From positions 66,001,800 through 66,065,799 of the forward strand of contig NC_083341.1 of the NCBI RefSeq assembly GCF_019175385.1: a stretch of DNA of 64,000 nt, read 5' to 3'. A model generated the notes under the pieces. That model was not told the DNA's origin, ran no database searches, and saw only the letters and a list, made by a program, of their open reading frames with translations. The stretch comes from Lycium barbarum. Its lineage: Eukaryota; Streptophyta; Magnoliopsida; Solanales; Solanaceae. The position numbers and the translations under genes were made by a program. Positions within the stretch are counted from its first letter, which is position 1. Each line of letters opens with the position of its first letter. Of this stretch, positions 34,466-46,262 are shown in pieces.

Positions 34466-36119
34466 TGTCACGACCCAGCTAGGGGCCGCGACGGGTACCC
34501 GGGGCTAGCCACCGAGCACCACTCGCTCTACTACTTATCTTGCTCATTTAATATTCTTTTATCAATTTACATACTGGTTGTAGGAAAATCATAATTAAAC
34601 AACGTAAATACTTTATACACAATTGCCTTTCGGCCATCAAAATAATATACATGCATATGAAAACGTCTTGTGAGACCATCTAACCCACACTGCGTATCTA
34701 CGAGCCTCTACTAACATACTGTATATACATGGACGGAACAAGACTCCGTCGTGCCCAAAATATACATATATACCAAAAGGATAATCCTAAGCACCTCCGG
34801 ACAATGGAGTGCTTTCAACCAGCTGACTGCTACTGAGGATCTGGGCCAAGCTCTCCTCTTTGTCTACCTGTGGGCATGAACACAGCGTCCGAAGAAAGGA
34901 CGTCAGTACGAATGTTGTACTGAGTATGAGAAGCATAAACAATGAAAGAAAACATCAACAATATAGTGATAACATCGATATGAAATATCTGGATCTGTCT
35001 GATGATCATAAAGGAAATCATGTGTGCCATCTTCCTTTGCTCATACTACTTTCCATGTTTTATATTAACCCCCAACATTCATAGCATTACTCACAATATC
35101 GAAATCAACAATCGTCGTTTACGTATATTTAGCAAAATCCACCATTTTCCTCCAATTTCCCTCATAATTATCCTTATGACTCGTCCTTGCATTTTCATGC
35201 GTTTAATGCTTGTTTCATGATGTAAGCATCATTTACAACGTATTTGTATTCACAACACTTCAACATTCATAATTCAATCCCACTATCATTCATTTATGGC
35301 ACTATTCACTCAGTAATGGTCCATTTCTATGTTCTTCTACATTTCAAGTGTCTAAGTTTTTCAATACTTCAAACAACATAGAATGATCATGAAACTTACC
35401 TTGGATAGTGGTTGAACAACCCTTGAGTTGAAATTCTTCACTTAGCCTAAACCCTAGTTCCACCCTTCTTTAGAATTTCTTGATTTAGAAGATACTTTGA
35501 TGTGTTCTTACACTTATTTTCATGAATTTAGTGGTGATGATCTTGATATTCCCTTTGATTCTCTTGAATTCTTGTGGAGGAATAATTTGGAATGTTCTAG
35601 AGGTTTCTTGAGTTGTGTTGATGAATAATGAACTGAATTGTAGTCCAAGCCCCTTTTAATAATCCCAAAATTTGATATTTAATGAATTCTCGTCGGGTGA
35701 ACAGTGGTCGTAAATTGCAGTTTACGGACCGTATTCTGATTTACGGCCCGTCCACTGTGGACGTATTTAAGCATTCCAAGAAACATAAAGTTTGGCTGAG
35801 GATTATGGCACTTTACGACCTGGTTTACGGTCCGTAAACCAGTTTGCGGGCCGTAAACTGGGTCGTATTTAACCATATCAACGCTGGGCAGAAAGTTGAG
35901 ATTTTTGGAATGATGGAATACGATTGCACTATACAGTCCGTAAATCACTTTACGGGCCGTATAGTGCCATATACGACCACTGGCAGAAAAATTTTCTCCA
36001 ACTTTATTATTTCCAAAAATGCAAAATTAGTCATTCCCGACTTAGTAAAACACCATACACTCAAGTCCTTCATTGTTCTACTCATCACACAAGTACGGAA
36101 AAATTTCTGAGGTGTAACA
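34466..36119 (-). mobile_element. Solo gypsy LTR (same family as 18651-21007), internally deleted
   Basis: Minus-strand start TGTTACACC at 36119 and end GGGTCGTGACA at 34466. Target duplication CCGCA at 34461-34465 and 36120-36124. The length of 1654 bp, against 2357 bp for the intact LTR, shows internal loss. Palindrome array at 35700-35990 and double hairpin at 34886-34923 are kept. Confidence 0.92.
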
Positions 36120-36124
36120 CCGCA

Positions 36125-38187
36125 CATTTAAGTTTTTAGATGAGAATTATTTGGTTCCTGATCCTGAACCAATCGTGATAGGGGAACTTTTTATAACTTG
36201 TTAGCTTGGTGTGTACAAGTGCTGCTACATATGACATAACACATCTCATACCAAATTTCCTTTTTTGGAAAGTTTGTTCTCATAACCAATTGGTTAGCTA
36301 TAATTAGAGGCATACAATTTCTGCAAAATCAACTTAGATATAAATCAGCATTATACTTTCATAGTTTGGAACGGTGCTCTAAATCTAATAATTTGAGCAA
36401 ACAACCTTGCAAAAACCAAATTGCAAGTCGATATCTAAGCACATGTGACCATGCCATAAATGCATCTATTAAAATCATATAATAGTAAACTGGTCCACAT
36501 GGCAAGTGACTGGGCCCATGTATATATCATCTTTCATACGTTCCAAAATCAAGGGATACAATCCCAACTTTAGCTGGTATAACAATCAATTTGTCGTCAT
36601 GAGAACAAGTAGCATAAGAGAATTCGTGAAGAACCTTTAATTCCTTCAATATATATAACCACAAGAATTCTCAATTATTTTTGCATCACATTTGAACCGG
36701 GATGGCCAACCGGTTATGCCAACATCCGTAGCATGTGATTCCATCATGCTTGTATTTATGTCGTACAAATTCGGAGGAAAAAGGGGCAACATTTCACATA
36801 CATTTTGTTTACCCGCTATGATTGCAGTTATATGAAGGTATTAAACCTTCCCATAATTTATAGTCTCATTATAATTCATTTTTGCCCAATTCCTTTCAAA
36901 CCTAAAAAGTTTCTTTTGAGACTTACTACAACGCCAACTTTATGAGCAATTTCATTCCTCCGGGTGGTAAAAAAATTAGCTTTTTCAAAGTTCCCAATTA
37001 ATTATGTACTATGACATATTTCATAATACCATATGTATGGTGAACATCTCCTTTTAGGGAGTAAATTATTACCATTATGATCATGGCCAAAACATTTATA
37101 GGCAAGATTTATTTCTTGCTTTTACCCTTTGGTGATTCATGATAAGACATACCACAATATTTGTGACGTACTAAAAGAACATGACCAAATGACCATTTAT
37201 GCCAAAATATTCTTTTTATTTCTCTCAAACCTCTCGTAGAGGTGAGTTGTAGTATTTATCCAACCATACATGAGTATGTCTTTATCCATAATTATTACAC
37301 ATTTTACTTTGAAAAAATAGGCGAGCATTCACGATGCTTATCACAAGTCACATTCTCTTCAAGGAATGGACTATAATCATATATACATGTTTTATAAATT
37401 TTCATTATAAGCCCATTGTCTTTATCATATTCATAAACCAACCTCAACATCACCTTGAAACTGTATTCCTTTCTTTTGACGGAGGATTTATAAATTGTCA
37501 TCAAGGTAGGTCGCACGACAACCTCATGCCTAGTGATCATTCATACCATGTTGAGGCAAAAATTACTTTCACTTTTTGAAGGGCCATTTTGAGAACCCAT
37601 AGTGTTCTTCCTTTTATAATAACCATAATGATGACTATTTTTATTTTGGCATTTGCCATGCCCAAGTTCATTTGTACAACCATAATAATTATTTTGTCAT
37701 CTTTCAGACTTATCATGTACTGCCACCACATTCACTTCATGGAATGGAGCAACGTGGGACGGGCTTCATAATTTTTCATTAAAAGTACATTGTTTTGCCT
37801 TAGTCATCATTATATCATCAATATAGTGCATCGGGACTCAAACCCAACGTCTTATCCATATAAAGGTGTGTTAGGCCATAAATCGATGGGACTTGAACTC
37901 AACATTTTATATTATAATCAATTAATCATAATGCACCATAACTCAACCCCGATGTCTTACCTTCTTGGTGTGCCGGAACTCGACTCCATCGTCTTAATTA
38001 CCCTCAATCAATGACATAATATCGGCCAAAGTGCATCGACTTCTTCATATTTCAATCTACTAAAACAACAACTCATACTGCCAATCATAATCATGCATTA
38101 CAGAAGTACAAACTAGTATCAAAATGAAAAGTTTGATAACACATTGATGCATGAAATAATTAGTACTTATAGAACTTCTCGAGGTCT
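36125..38187 (-). pseudogene. Copia gag/integrase relic
   Basis: No usable frame. The longest piece, 37540-37304 (minus), has a weak copia pre-integrase-like look (RPTLMTIYKSS). Repeated Tyr/His/Gly codons near 37600-37720 suggest a decayed GAG. Assignment is mainly from position between the LTRs. Confidence 0.5.
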
Positions 38188-38615
38188 TGTCACGTCCCAA
38201 AATACCCGCTAGACGTGATTGGCACCCAGCAACCACCACCCGCCAGGCGAACCATATATCATACTCTTAACTATTTACAAAAGCACTAAAAGAAAATAAG
38301 TGCAGGTCCAACAACATTATTAATGATAAAAATGTGAAATAGTCGCCAACCAAATCCATAATCGATTTATGAAAACCAATCAACGCTAAGATAAAAAGAA
38401 TCTCTAGCCCACATCACACGCTAAGACCATGGAGCATCTAACAGAGTTACATGAGTTTGAGTGTCGGGCATGTAAACCCAAAATAAAAGAAATAACTAGA
38501 AATAAACAGAATAAAGCTGAAATGGTTGCCTCCACGAACAATGTGGTGGCTCACCTCAGCAACAGAATCCACTCACGAAGTCTTCAATTACCAGCCTCGT
38601 TCTCAACGACAGTAT

Positions 38616-38662
38616 CTGCATGGACATGCAGGTAAGGAGTGAGTTATACATAAATATAACTC
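38616..38662 (-). promoter_or_regulatory. Double hairpin in solo LTR (family 4)
   Basis: Perfect 8-bp stem GAGTTATA/TATAACTC (38641-38648, 38655-38662, 6-nt loop) and a palindrome CTGCATG/CATGCAG (38616-38622, 38625-38631). The pair is 428 nt from the LTR end, as in the other families, but the first stem has a wholly different sequence. Confidence 0.5.
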
Positions 38663-38904
38663 AGTAAGATCCTCGACCCGCCACTTCAAATACCCCTGGA
38701 ACAAGTGTTCGAAAATACAAACACACAACAAGCACAAAAATATTATGCACATGAATATATCATTATATAATAGCAACCAAGGTCCAAACCACTGTTTATC
38801 AAATATATTATATGTCTCAACACAATTTACACTACGAACCGTCATAAGTGGCAGTTAAAGAATTAGTCAACACTATGAATCCACGGCAACATACACAATG
38901 TGCC

Positions 38905-39010
38905 AAATATGTCAGGAAGCATACACAATGCTAAGGGGAGCATATACAATGCCTCAATATCATCAAGAAGCATACACAATGCTAAGGGAAGCATACACAA
39001 TGCCCCAATA
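38905..39010. repeat. Short tandem repeat, unit about 50 bp
   Basis: Two main copies of a unit that itself has two GCATACACAATGC-type half-units separated by CTAAGGG; the units end CAATATCAT. It lies inside the solo LTR. Confidence 0.75.
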
Positions 39011-40337
39011 TCATGGCTCACAGCTATATCACATCACAAAATAATTTATAAAGAGAGTTTTGGATTATTTGAAAATAAAGTATATGTGGTTGGCCTTAAG
39101 GACTACCGATTCTACTAAGCACACGCTCGCCCCAACACATGGACCAGGCAGACAAAACATATTTTTAAAACGGGTTTTGAAAAGCAAGTACCCAAAGCTT
39201 AAAGTCTCACTTACCTCGCTAATGACAAGTTCCACTTTGCAAAGTCTAGAACACCCACCAAACGGCCTCCAATGACCTCAATCTATGCAAACATATTGAT
39301 TAACAATGTCAATTATACTAGTCGGGGTTAAATCTCAATATCCCTTGCTTTCAAGTAAAGAACCAACCCTTAATATCTCACACCTTAAACCATGGATTAG
39401 AGGTAAAAGTATCTTAACTTCACTGCTCGAACATAATTAGTGAAAATCCTGCCCAATATATTAACACTAGTTTTCCAAATAATAATCAAACTGTGTAAGA
39501 AAATTAAGATGGCTTTCAAAACATGCAGCGAAACAGCATGCCGAATAGTGATTACGAATGGCCAACCCACAGTGGAATAAACTTTTAAAGTTCTCCATAA
39601 TCATTACCATATTATATGACCCTCTCATTATTAATCAATCATTGGTTCATTATAGGTCTTCTAACTGGAAAAAAAATGGTAGAAAACCAAAGCTGCATCA
39701 AGAGAAAAAAATATATGGTTTTTTCCTTCTTTTACGTAGCAGCTTTCTAGGTACTATTTTCTATCTAATTCCACTGTTTCACCAAATCCTTTTGTTTCCA
39801 AACCATCATTCTAATAGTGAGTAATTATTAATCCCTCATTAATGCACTTCCACAAAAGCATCACAACACCTGTAATTTAAAATTCAATGCTAACGGAACC
39901 AAGTACTCTTAATACCTGAATAGGTTAATCGTTGTTGTGCACTTGCCGTCCGTGAATCTCCCAATCTCTCTTGAGTTTACTTCTTTTCCCCTTTCTTTTC
40001 TTTTAAAAACTACAGCCAACAACTACCCTAATTTTCTACTCCATAAATCCTAAAAACTGACCAGCAACCAGAATTAGACAATGGGCTTGGCCCACTCCTT
40101 TAAAAAAAAAATTGATAAAAATAATATAAATAATCTTTAGGCTAAATTACCAAATAACCCTTATTTTAAAATTGGGTTATTACAGGTCTCATATATAGGA
40201 CTTAATAGTTAGTAATTGCCGGTGATATCAACTCTGCCTTCAAAATCATTAGTCTTGTTCTTAAAAGAAATTGTATTAATTAAGGATTCAAAATGAAACG
40301 TTGGCTTTCTTGCCATTAATGGTAGAGACTAAACTCT

Positions 40338-40670
40338 ATGAATGGTAATACTTTATTACACTCAAATATCTTCACTGATTGCAGGTCACTTCTACTTCAA
40401 CTGGGGAACCCATCGCTGCACCACACCCCCCGGGAAACTAATATGGTTGCAGATCTGCTGGCGGAATACGGAAAGAAGTCTATGGGACCTTATATGAAAA
40501 GAAACAATCCTTACGTTTTTGAAGCATCTCCTTCTTTTGTAACTACTACTCTAGATAGAGATGCTTGTGGAACTGTTTCATATAGATCAGTTCCTTAGTA
40601 TGTCTATGGACGAACCTTAATATATAAATAAAATCCTTCCGTTTAAGCAAAAAAAAATAAGAAAAAATAA
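40338..40670 (+). mobile_element. 3' tail of a LINE (non-LTR retrotransposon) with RNase H remnant
   Basis: The frame 40338-40598 reads like the end of the RNase H domain of plant L1-type elements: TDCRSLLLQLGNP, then a PRETNMVADLLAEYG string, where Asp-Cys and the REXNXVAD motif are typical. It is followed by a short 3' UTR and an A-rich tail (40650-40670). The 5' end is truncated, as usual for LINEs. A 15-bp near-repeat AAAATGAAACGTTRG lies at about 40289 and 40710 and may be a target duplication, though it does not abut the tail. Confidence 0.65.
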
Positions 40671-41450
40671 AGATTACTGTTTGTTCAGAAACCAAAATTA
40701 AACAACAAAAATGAAACGTTAGCAGCCAAGAGATTAAAAGAAAATAAGACCTGAAATGTATCCCATGCTTCAGACATGAAGGTAAATATGCAATCTACCG
40801 CACAGTACTTGAAAAATAAGTATTGCCATCTTTTGTTGTGCAAAGATGACCATGAAAATAGTCTAACCACATATCTCTCGGTATCAGTTGAAATTTAGTA
40901 AAAATGTCAATAACATGCAATTAGAAACTAAACCACTCCCAGGAAAAGAAAACTTAGTAGATGTGCCTTTCGGAGGACATAAAGAGTGTAACATAAAAAG
41001 AAATTCTCCAAACATGTCTCCAACACTTAACTTAAACGAAGTATGATAATATTTAGAAAATTTTTAAGATGATGCAAAGAGTCCACAACCAACATGAGGA
41101 TGCAGTAAAATTGGAACATATTACCATAATCACGTATCCGAAAAGCAAATAGTAATTTTTATTTTAAAAAAAATTACCATGTCAATATGATATATACCAA
41201 TATGCACCTTCCACATAAAATTCAATGAGTAATATAAGAGAATTTGGAACGTATTAAATGATTGAGAGTTACAGAACCAAACCTCATACCTCCCTGGCCC
41301 ATAAATGGAATTCATGGACAAAGATTAGCCAACCATTAGTATCTATCTTTTGGTTTCCTTGGAGGCTGAACAGCACGAAATTTAGCTCAACTCCTTTAGG
41401 AAAAAGACTATGCCATCTCACTTGGTTAGAGACTTGTGCTGATATCGTAT

Positions 41451-41780
41451 TGTAAAATCAAGCTAAAAGGGTAACAATATAAAAGGATGAAAACAATAGA
41501 AATAGAGAGACAAGAGATGAGAACTTTCTTATTCATCCAAGTGTGTTCAAGTGTACAACCATTACATTCAATCCTACTATTTATAGGAATACATTGAGAA
41601 GGTGTGTCATAAACATGGGTAATAACATTTGGGGGTTATAGAAATAAAGTGTGGGAGTAGGGGTCATGAAGTAATGGGAGTTACTTCTTCAAGAGTTATA
41701 AACATGAAGGAGGTGAGACATAATAGTGAAGAGTAGTGGGGGAAACTACATGGACATCCACATTAATATATTTCATAACA
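41451..41780 (-). repeat. 5' LTR of the copia element
   Basis: 330 bp, highly similar to 32285-32614. The next minus-strand bases after 41451 contain a weak primer-site match (GATATCAGCAC). Confidence 0.85.
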
Positions 41781-41852
41781 AACAAGTGTTTGTTCTTTAG
41801 TTCATATACTTAATTGAATGAAGATGCCAAGAAATATGGCTCATGAAACTTA

Positions 41853-42090
41853 CATTCCTCCATCCCAATTTATATAACACTCTTTCTGTTTTAGTCAGTC
41901 CAAGACAAATAAAAACTTTCTATATTTAGCAATAATTGAACTCTAAATTTTCATTTTATCCTTAATGAAATGATTTCTAACCACAAAAATATTTTTGGCT
42001 TGCTTAGACCACAAAATTCAAAAGTCTTCATTTCTTAAATTTTGTGTCCAATCAAATACCCTCATATAAATTGGGACGGATCGGAGGGAG
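41853..42090. mobile_element. Stowaway-like MITE (238 bp)
   Basis: Terminal inverted repeats of the CTCCCTCCGTCCCAATTTAT type: the left end has CCTCCATCCCAATTTATATAAC, given here by its positions 41857-41878, and the right end the mirror at 42065-42090. TA target duplications at 41851-41852 and 42091-42092. No coding capacity; it depends on a Tc1/mariner transposase. Confidence 0.85.
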
Positions 42091-42122
42091 TAACATTTTA
42101 TGCTTTTTTTCCTCCAAAAGAG

Positions 42123-42957
42123 ACTAACATCTTTAATTAATTTACAAGCTGCCCTCTACGGAGTGGCATTGATGCCAAGTTATGGGCTGCCATGAACCAA
42201 ATTAAACTTGAAGACCATAACATCTACTTAACGATCTGTGATATTCTAACTTGAAATGGGTTTATCCTAAACTAGAAAAGTCTTAATTAGGACATCAATT
42301 ATATTCATGTATAAGTAGAACCTTCATTGAGTGGACATCCACCAAATACATTGGATTCATAACAAGAACCCATTTATAAGAAAGGAAAGACTATTCTAGT
42401 TGGCCTTATACTATCGACCAATCCAATCCAAAATACACATATATGTCCAAACAGTTTATATATAAAACAAACAGAATGGGGACCAAACAAGGAAAAAAAA
42501 AAAAAAGCGTCGCCTGAGAGATTCGAACTCTCGCGGGGAAACTAACATCTTTAATTAATTTACAAGCTGCCCTCTACGGAGTGGCATTGATGCCAAGTTA
42601 TGGGCTGCCATGAACCAAATTAAACTTGAAGACCATAACATCTACTTAACGATCTGTGATATTCTAACTTGAAATGGGTTTATCCTAAATTAGAAAAGTC
42701 TTAATTAGGACATCAATTATATTCATGTATAAGTAGAACCTTCATTGAGTGGACATCCACCAAATACATTGGATTCATAACAAGAACCCATTTATAAGAA
42801 AGGAAAGACTATTCTAGTTGGCCTTATACTATCGACCAATCCAATCCAAAATACACATATATGTCCAAACAGTTTATATATAAAACAAACAGAATGGGGA
42901 CCAAACAAGGAAAAAAAAAAAAAGCGTCGCCTGAGAGATTCGAACTCTCGCGGGGAA
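42123..42957. repeat. Recent tandem duplication, two copies of about 418 bp
   Basis: 42123-42540 and 42541-42957 differ by about one substitution and the length of one A run (14 against 13). The duplicated unit holds 3' flank, terminator and the 3' part of the tRNA-Ser gene; the breakpoint is inside the tRNA at the variable arm. Confidence 0.95.
42508..42542 (-). pseudogene. Truncated tRNA-Ser copy (3' end only)
   Basis: The 35-nt 3' end (variable arm, T arm, acceptor 3' strand) plus its T-run terminator, created by the tandem duplication. It lacks the 5' half, anticodon and A box, so it should not be transcribed as a tRNA. Confidence 0.9.
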
Positions 42958-43006
42958 ACCCCATGTACTTAGCAGGCACACGCCTTAACCACTCGGCCAA
43001 AGCGAC
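42925..43006 (-). tRNA. tRNA-Ser(GCU)
   Basis: 82 nt on the minus strand: 5' acceptor GTCGCTT pairs with AGGCGAC plus discriminator G. A box TGGCCGAGTGG, anticodon loop CTGCTAA with anticodon GCT, a long type-II variable arm (ACATGGGGTTTCCCC region) and B box AGTTCGAATCT. There is no intron. A run of 13 T follows within 3 nt, a strong Pol III terminator. Cloverleaf pairs appear intact, so this is probably a working cytosolic gene decoding AGU/AGC. Confidence 0.97.
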
Positions 43007-43051
43007 AGGTGTTGCTTGAGCTGGTCGTGTCGTTTATTTGTTCATATTATT

Positions 43052-43477
43052 TAGAGGTGTCAAATAGGCGGGTCGATCCAAATTTGAGCGGGTCAAAATG
43101 AGCCGAATTAATATATTTACGGGTTATTGACCCACCAAAAAGTTACTTGAGCTGAAAAGGGTAGAGCCGAAATGTGCTAAAATGCGGGTCATAATCCAAC
43201 CTGCCCTATTCTTACTAAGTTTTAATTGCTTTACTTATTCTTTTATAATATTTTAGTACCTTATATTTTTTATTATTATTATTATTATGACTATATATAT
43301 AACATATCAAATAAGAAAAATTAAAAAGATTTTGAAAAGATTTCTCATGAGTTAATTTGGACTACATATCAGCCCAACTTTTGATGGGCTGAAATGAGCT
43401 AAGCTAATAAATGAGCAGGTCCCAAACTTGAACGGATTGAGCGGGTTAGATTTCACTAGCTAATTTTGCCACCTCTA
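43052..43477. mobile_element. hAT-like MITE (426 bp)
   Basis: Ends TAGAGGTGTCAAATA (43052) and its near-inverse ATTTTGCCACCTCTA (to 43477). The flanks do not give a clear 8-bp duplication. There is no coding. It contains an ATT microsatellite (about 43267-43288) and GGGCTGAAATGAGC-type internal repeats. Confidence 0.6.
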
Positions 43478-45739
43478 GTATAATCATCGTTGAGGGGTAA
43501 ATGAACAATCAACAACTGCTCAAAAATATAACAATGTGTTAATGTTTTCGCAGTATTTAGATTTGAATTAAGGAATCAATGCGCTGCTAGTGCTCTAAGT
43601 TTCAATCTTCATGTCTTCTCGTCTTCTCGTCTTCTCATGTCTGTTCTCAGCGACAGATGTAGAGTGTATGTTATGAGTCCATCTAGATTTAGCAATTTTG
43701 GCTCAAATGTATAAATTAGTTATTTACATTGCAAAATCATCATACCACTTTGATTATGAGTCAATCTAAATCTAGTAGCTTTGGCACAAATGTGTGTTAG
43801 ATATTTTCTTTTTTAATTTCTTTCCTTGCGGCTTCTCAATTTCATTGTGTTCTTTCATTCTAATAAACTGAAGTACTTTGGTGTTACATATTTTTTTTTC
43901 ATTTAACTATCTTCTTCAATCTCTTTGTCGGTGTTGAAATGTACTTGCAATGGTTGACCCGCGATTATTAGTGATTCAGGCTTCATGTAGGCAAGTTGCG
44001 GCTTGAAATACTGTGGACGGGCTTTTTGGAGTTAGCTCACCCTAACAGCGGAATTGAATCAGAAAATAAGACAAAATAGGCTCTAGAAAGAACTTTCTTT
44101 GAATCAACTATTATTGATATTAGCTCAGGGACTCTGGTGCTTAAACTGTAGCTTGGAGCAATTTATCAAATTCTAGGCGCGAAATGGATGCAAAAGCTAT
44201 TCATAATTTTCTATATTTTATTATAATTTCTCAAGAATTTATAAGATTCTCCTACTATTCTAGAAGAAATCATTTTTAGAAGATCATTGGACAACGGGAT
44301 TCATGACTATTGTCCAAAATTAAGAGTTTGTGGCATTAGTTATTGGGATGTGGAGAGGAAGAAAGAACGAAAGAAGGGGTCGTTGTCAATATTGGAGATA
44401 TTTGGTTCATAGATTGTACTATATGTCACATGTCAATAGTTAAGTATATATAGTACTGGACAAAACCAACGTTTTAAAAGGCAGTTTCAGTACTCGCTTA
44501 GGGGTGAGGCACTGGTAAAACGTTCCGAGGCTCACGTGCGAGGCTTACGCCCTAAGCGCCAGACTGTACGCCCTAAACTCGCATAACGCCCAACGCCCAG
44601 TGCTCACCTAACAGTTCTTACATAAATTATATATTGAATTCTTTAATTAAAATCGTTGACCCTCATAATTCTTTAACAAATGAATACTACTTAATAGTTT
44701 TTCATCTATACAAATAAGAAGATTAGGTGTAACTTAAATAAAAAGTCGTAGTATTGCAGATTTACTATTTGAGAACATCATGAGAGTGAATATTACTTAA
44801 TATTTTTTTAAAAAATACATAGGCGAATTTTAATATTTTCACTTATCATTGGTCTTTTGTCCTATGCATCAAAATTATCACATTTATTATTTCGCTATTT
44901 GAAAGTAATTTTATTTTTATTCTTAAAGAGTTACGTTTTAATTATAATACTGATAAAATTTATTAATTAATTGCTTATACTTTAAAGATATTATTTAAAG
45001 GTAATCAGATTTTTTATATCAGAAAAATATTTTTTCACTTTTATTTACTTTTAAACAAATGGATTTTGGGTCCACTTTGAAACATATTCGAGTCCCTATC
45101 CGTATCATTTACCTAAATCCTAGGTTCCAACTTATAAGGGTTTCAATATCAACACAAATGTATTTTTCACATGTTCATACAAAACTAATGTAAACATATA
45201 ATGAGCCGAAGGAAAAGAAAGTTTAGCTTTTTGGTCCAAATCCTTTAGCAATCCTATTCCAATAGATCTTCTACACTCTTTCTAGTTCTTCGTCCGAAGC
45301 TCCAAACACTCCAAAGCTCTAAGCATCTGATTTTTTTACTTCGTCTTTAAGCTTTGCTTCATAGATTCGCTTTATTTGTACCTCGCACAATGAAGAGAAA
45401 AGTAGTTAGTTAAAATGATACGCCACCCCATAGGGTGATGTTTATGAACATAATAATAATATCCCTCAGACTCGCATTAAACTTTGAGAGCTTTGATTAC
45501 GGAGGCTCAGACTCATATTTCCGAATGTGGCAAAGGAATCTGAAACATGTCTTGGCTGCAAACTAGTGGCCATTCTAGTTGCCTCGCCAAACGCATGTTG
45601 GTTCCTGCCTCGTGATATTATTATGAGGTGATTATCGCCTAAACCGAGGGATAACCTTTCCGCAAAGGCATGGCCTCAAATTAAATCTTCTCATCGGCCC
45701 CAAGTGTAGTGTATGTTCAAATCAGCGAATTCATCAAGT
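43478..45739. other. AT-rich region without recognisable genes
   Basis: No conserved frame. 44466-44610 has repeated GAGGC/GCGCC-rich strings after AACGTTTTAAAAGGC, which look like the end of an old transposable element, but I cannot define its borders or class. Confidence 0.5.
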
Positions 45740-46262
45740 GTAGAAATCTATTTCTCATAAAGATGTAGCATCTGTATATCAGCCAAAAATGTTGCAGTCA
45801 AATGTAGCAATAATGCTTCGAACTTCAATAGAAGATAGCAGCCATTTTGCATTAAAAGGCAGCAACATTGATCCCAGGGATGCAACAGCAAATGGCCCCA
45901 AATGTGTCTCACGAATGTGGTATTTTCAGCCTCAAAATGCACCAGAGCCATAGCAAACATCATGGCAGCTCAAATGTAATATTTGTTCTCATCAAAATGT
46001 CTCAACTGAATACCCAAAATGTAGCAAAGTTTGCCTTAAAAATGCCATATAGCAAGCTGGGCATGATGCATGTAAACAGTAGCAGAGTAGCAGAGCATGA
46101 TGAGTCTCAAAATACATCAAAAGCAGCAAATATATTTTGAGCACAACACCAGCAGGTAGCAGCAGTGTCCTCAAGGATACAACAACAACAATAGCCTCAA
46201 AGGTGCAGGGATAATCTGCCTCAAAGGCACAATAGCTCACCAAAATGCAGCAGCAGGTCACA
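45740..46262. repeat. Degenerate short repeat region (GTAGCA/GCAGCA and CTCAAA units)
   Basis: Irregular copies of roughly 20-25 bp combining AATGTAGCA or ATGCAGCA with CTCAAA. The frame at 45868-46140 is an effect of this composition. It may belong to the end of the Tat-like LTR to its right. Confidence 0.5.

Larger units (their letters stand above)
38188..40184 (-). mobile_element. Solo LTR (1997 bp) in the copia element
   Basis: Minus-strand start TGTAATAACCC at 40184, end GGGACGTGACA at 38188. Perfect 5-bp target duplication GGTCT at 38183-38187 and 40185-40189. No coding region. It contains a double hairpin at 38616-38662 and a short tandem repeat at 38905-39010. Confidence 0.9.
32285..41780 (-). 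mobile_element. Decayed Ty1/copia element (minus strand) with nested insertions, 9.5 kb
   Basis: 330-bp LTRs at 32285-32614 and 41451-41780, both starting (minus) TGTTATGAAATATATTAATG. Internal coding is a relic with many stops: minus-strand peptides similar to the copia region between integrase and reverse transcriptase are readable at about 33950-34465, and Gly/His/Tyr-rich GAG-like and pre-integrase-like stretches at about 37300-37750. Two solo LTRs and a LINE tail interrupt it. No target duplication is visible (left flank GAAGT, right flank AACAA), perhaps because the left flank is a microsatellite. Confidence 0.8.

Noticed and set aside
37304..38014. Plus- and minus-strand frames of 60-80 codons as host genes
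   Set aside because: They fall in the decayed copia body; at best relic gag/integrase peptides.
32280..41785. Target-site duplication of the copia element
   Set aside because: Flanks GAAGT and AACAA do not match; no duplication claimed.
43004..43016. ACAGG followed by TGTTG next to the tRNA, matching ACAGG after the Tat-like LTR A at 53527
   Set aside because: A five-base match that I searched for; the left flank would have to be gypsy leader but is a tRNA gene. Chance match.
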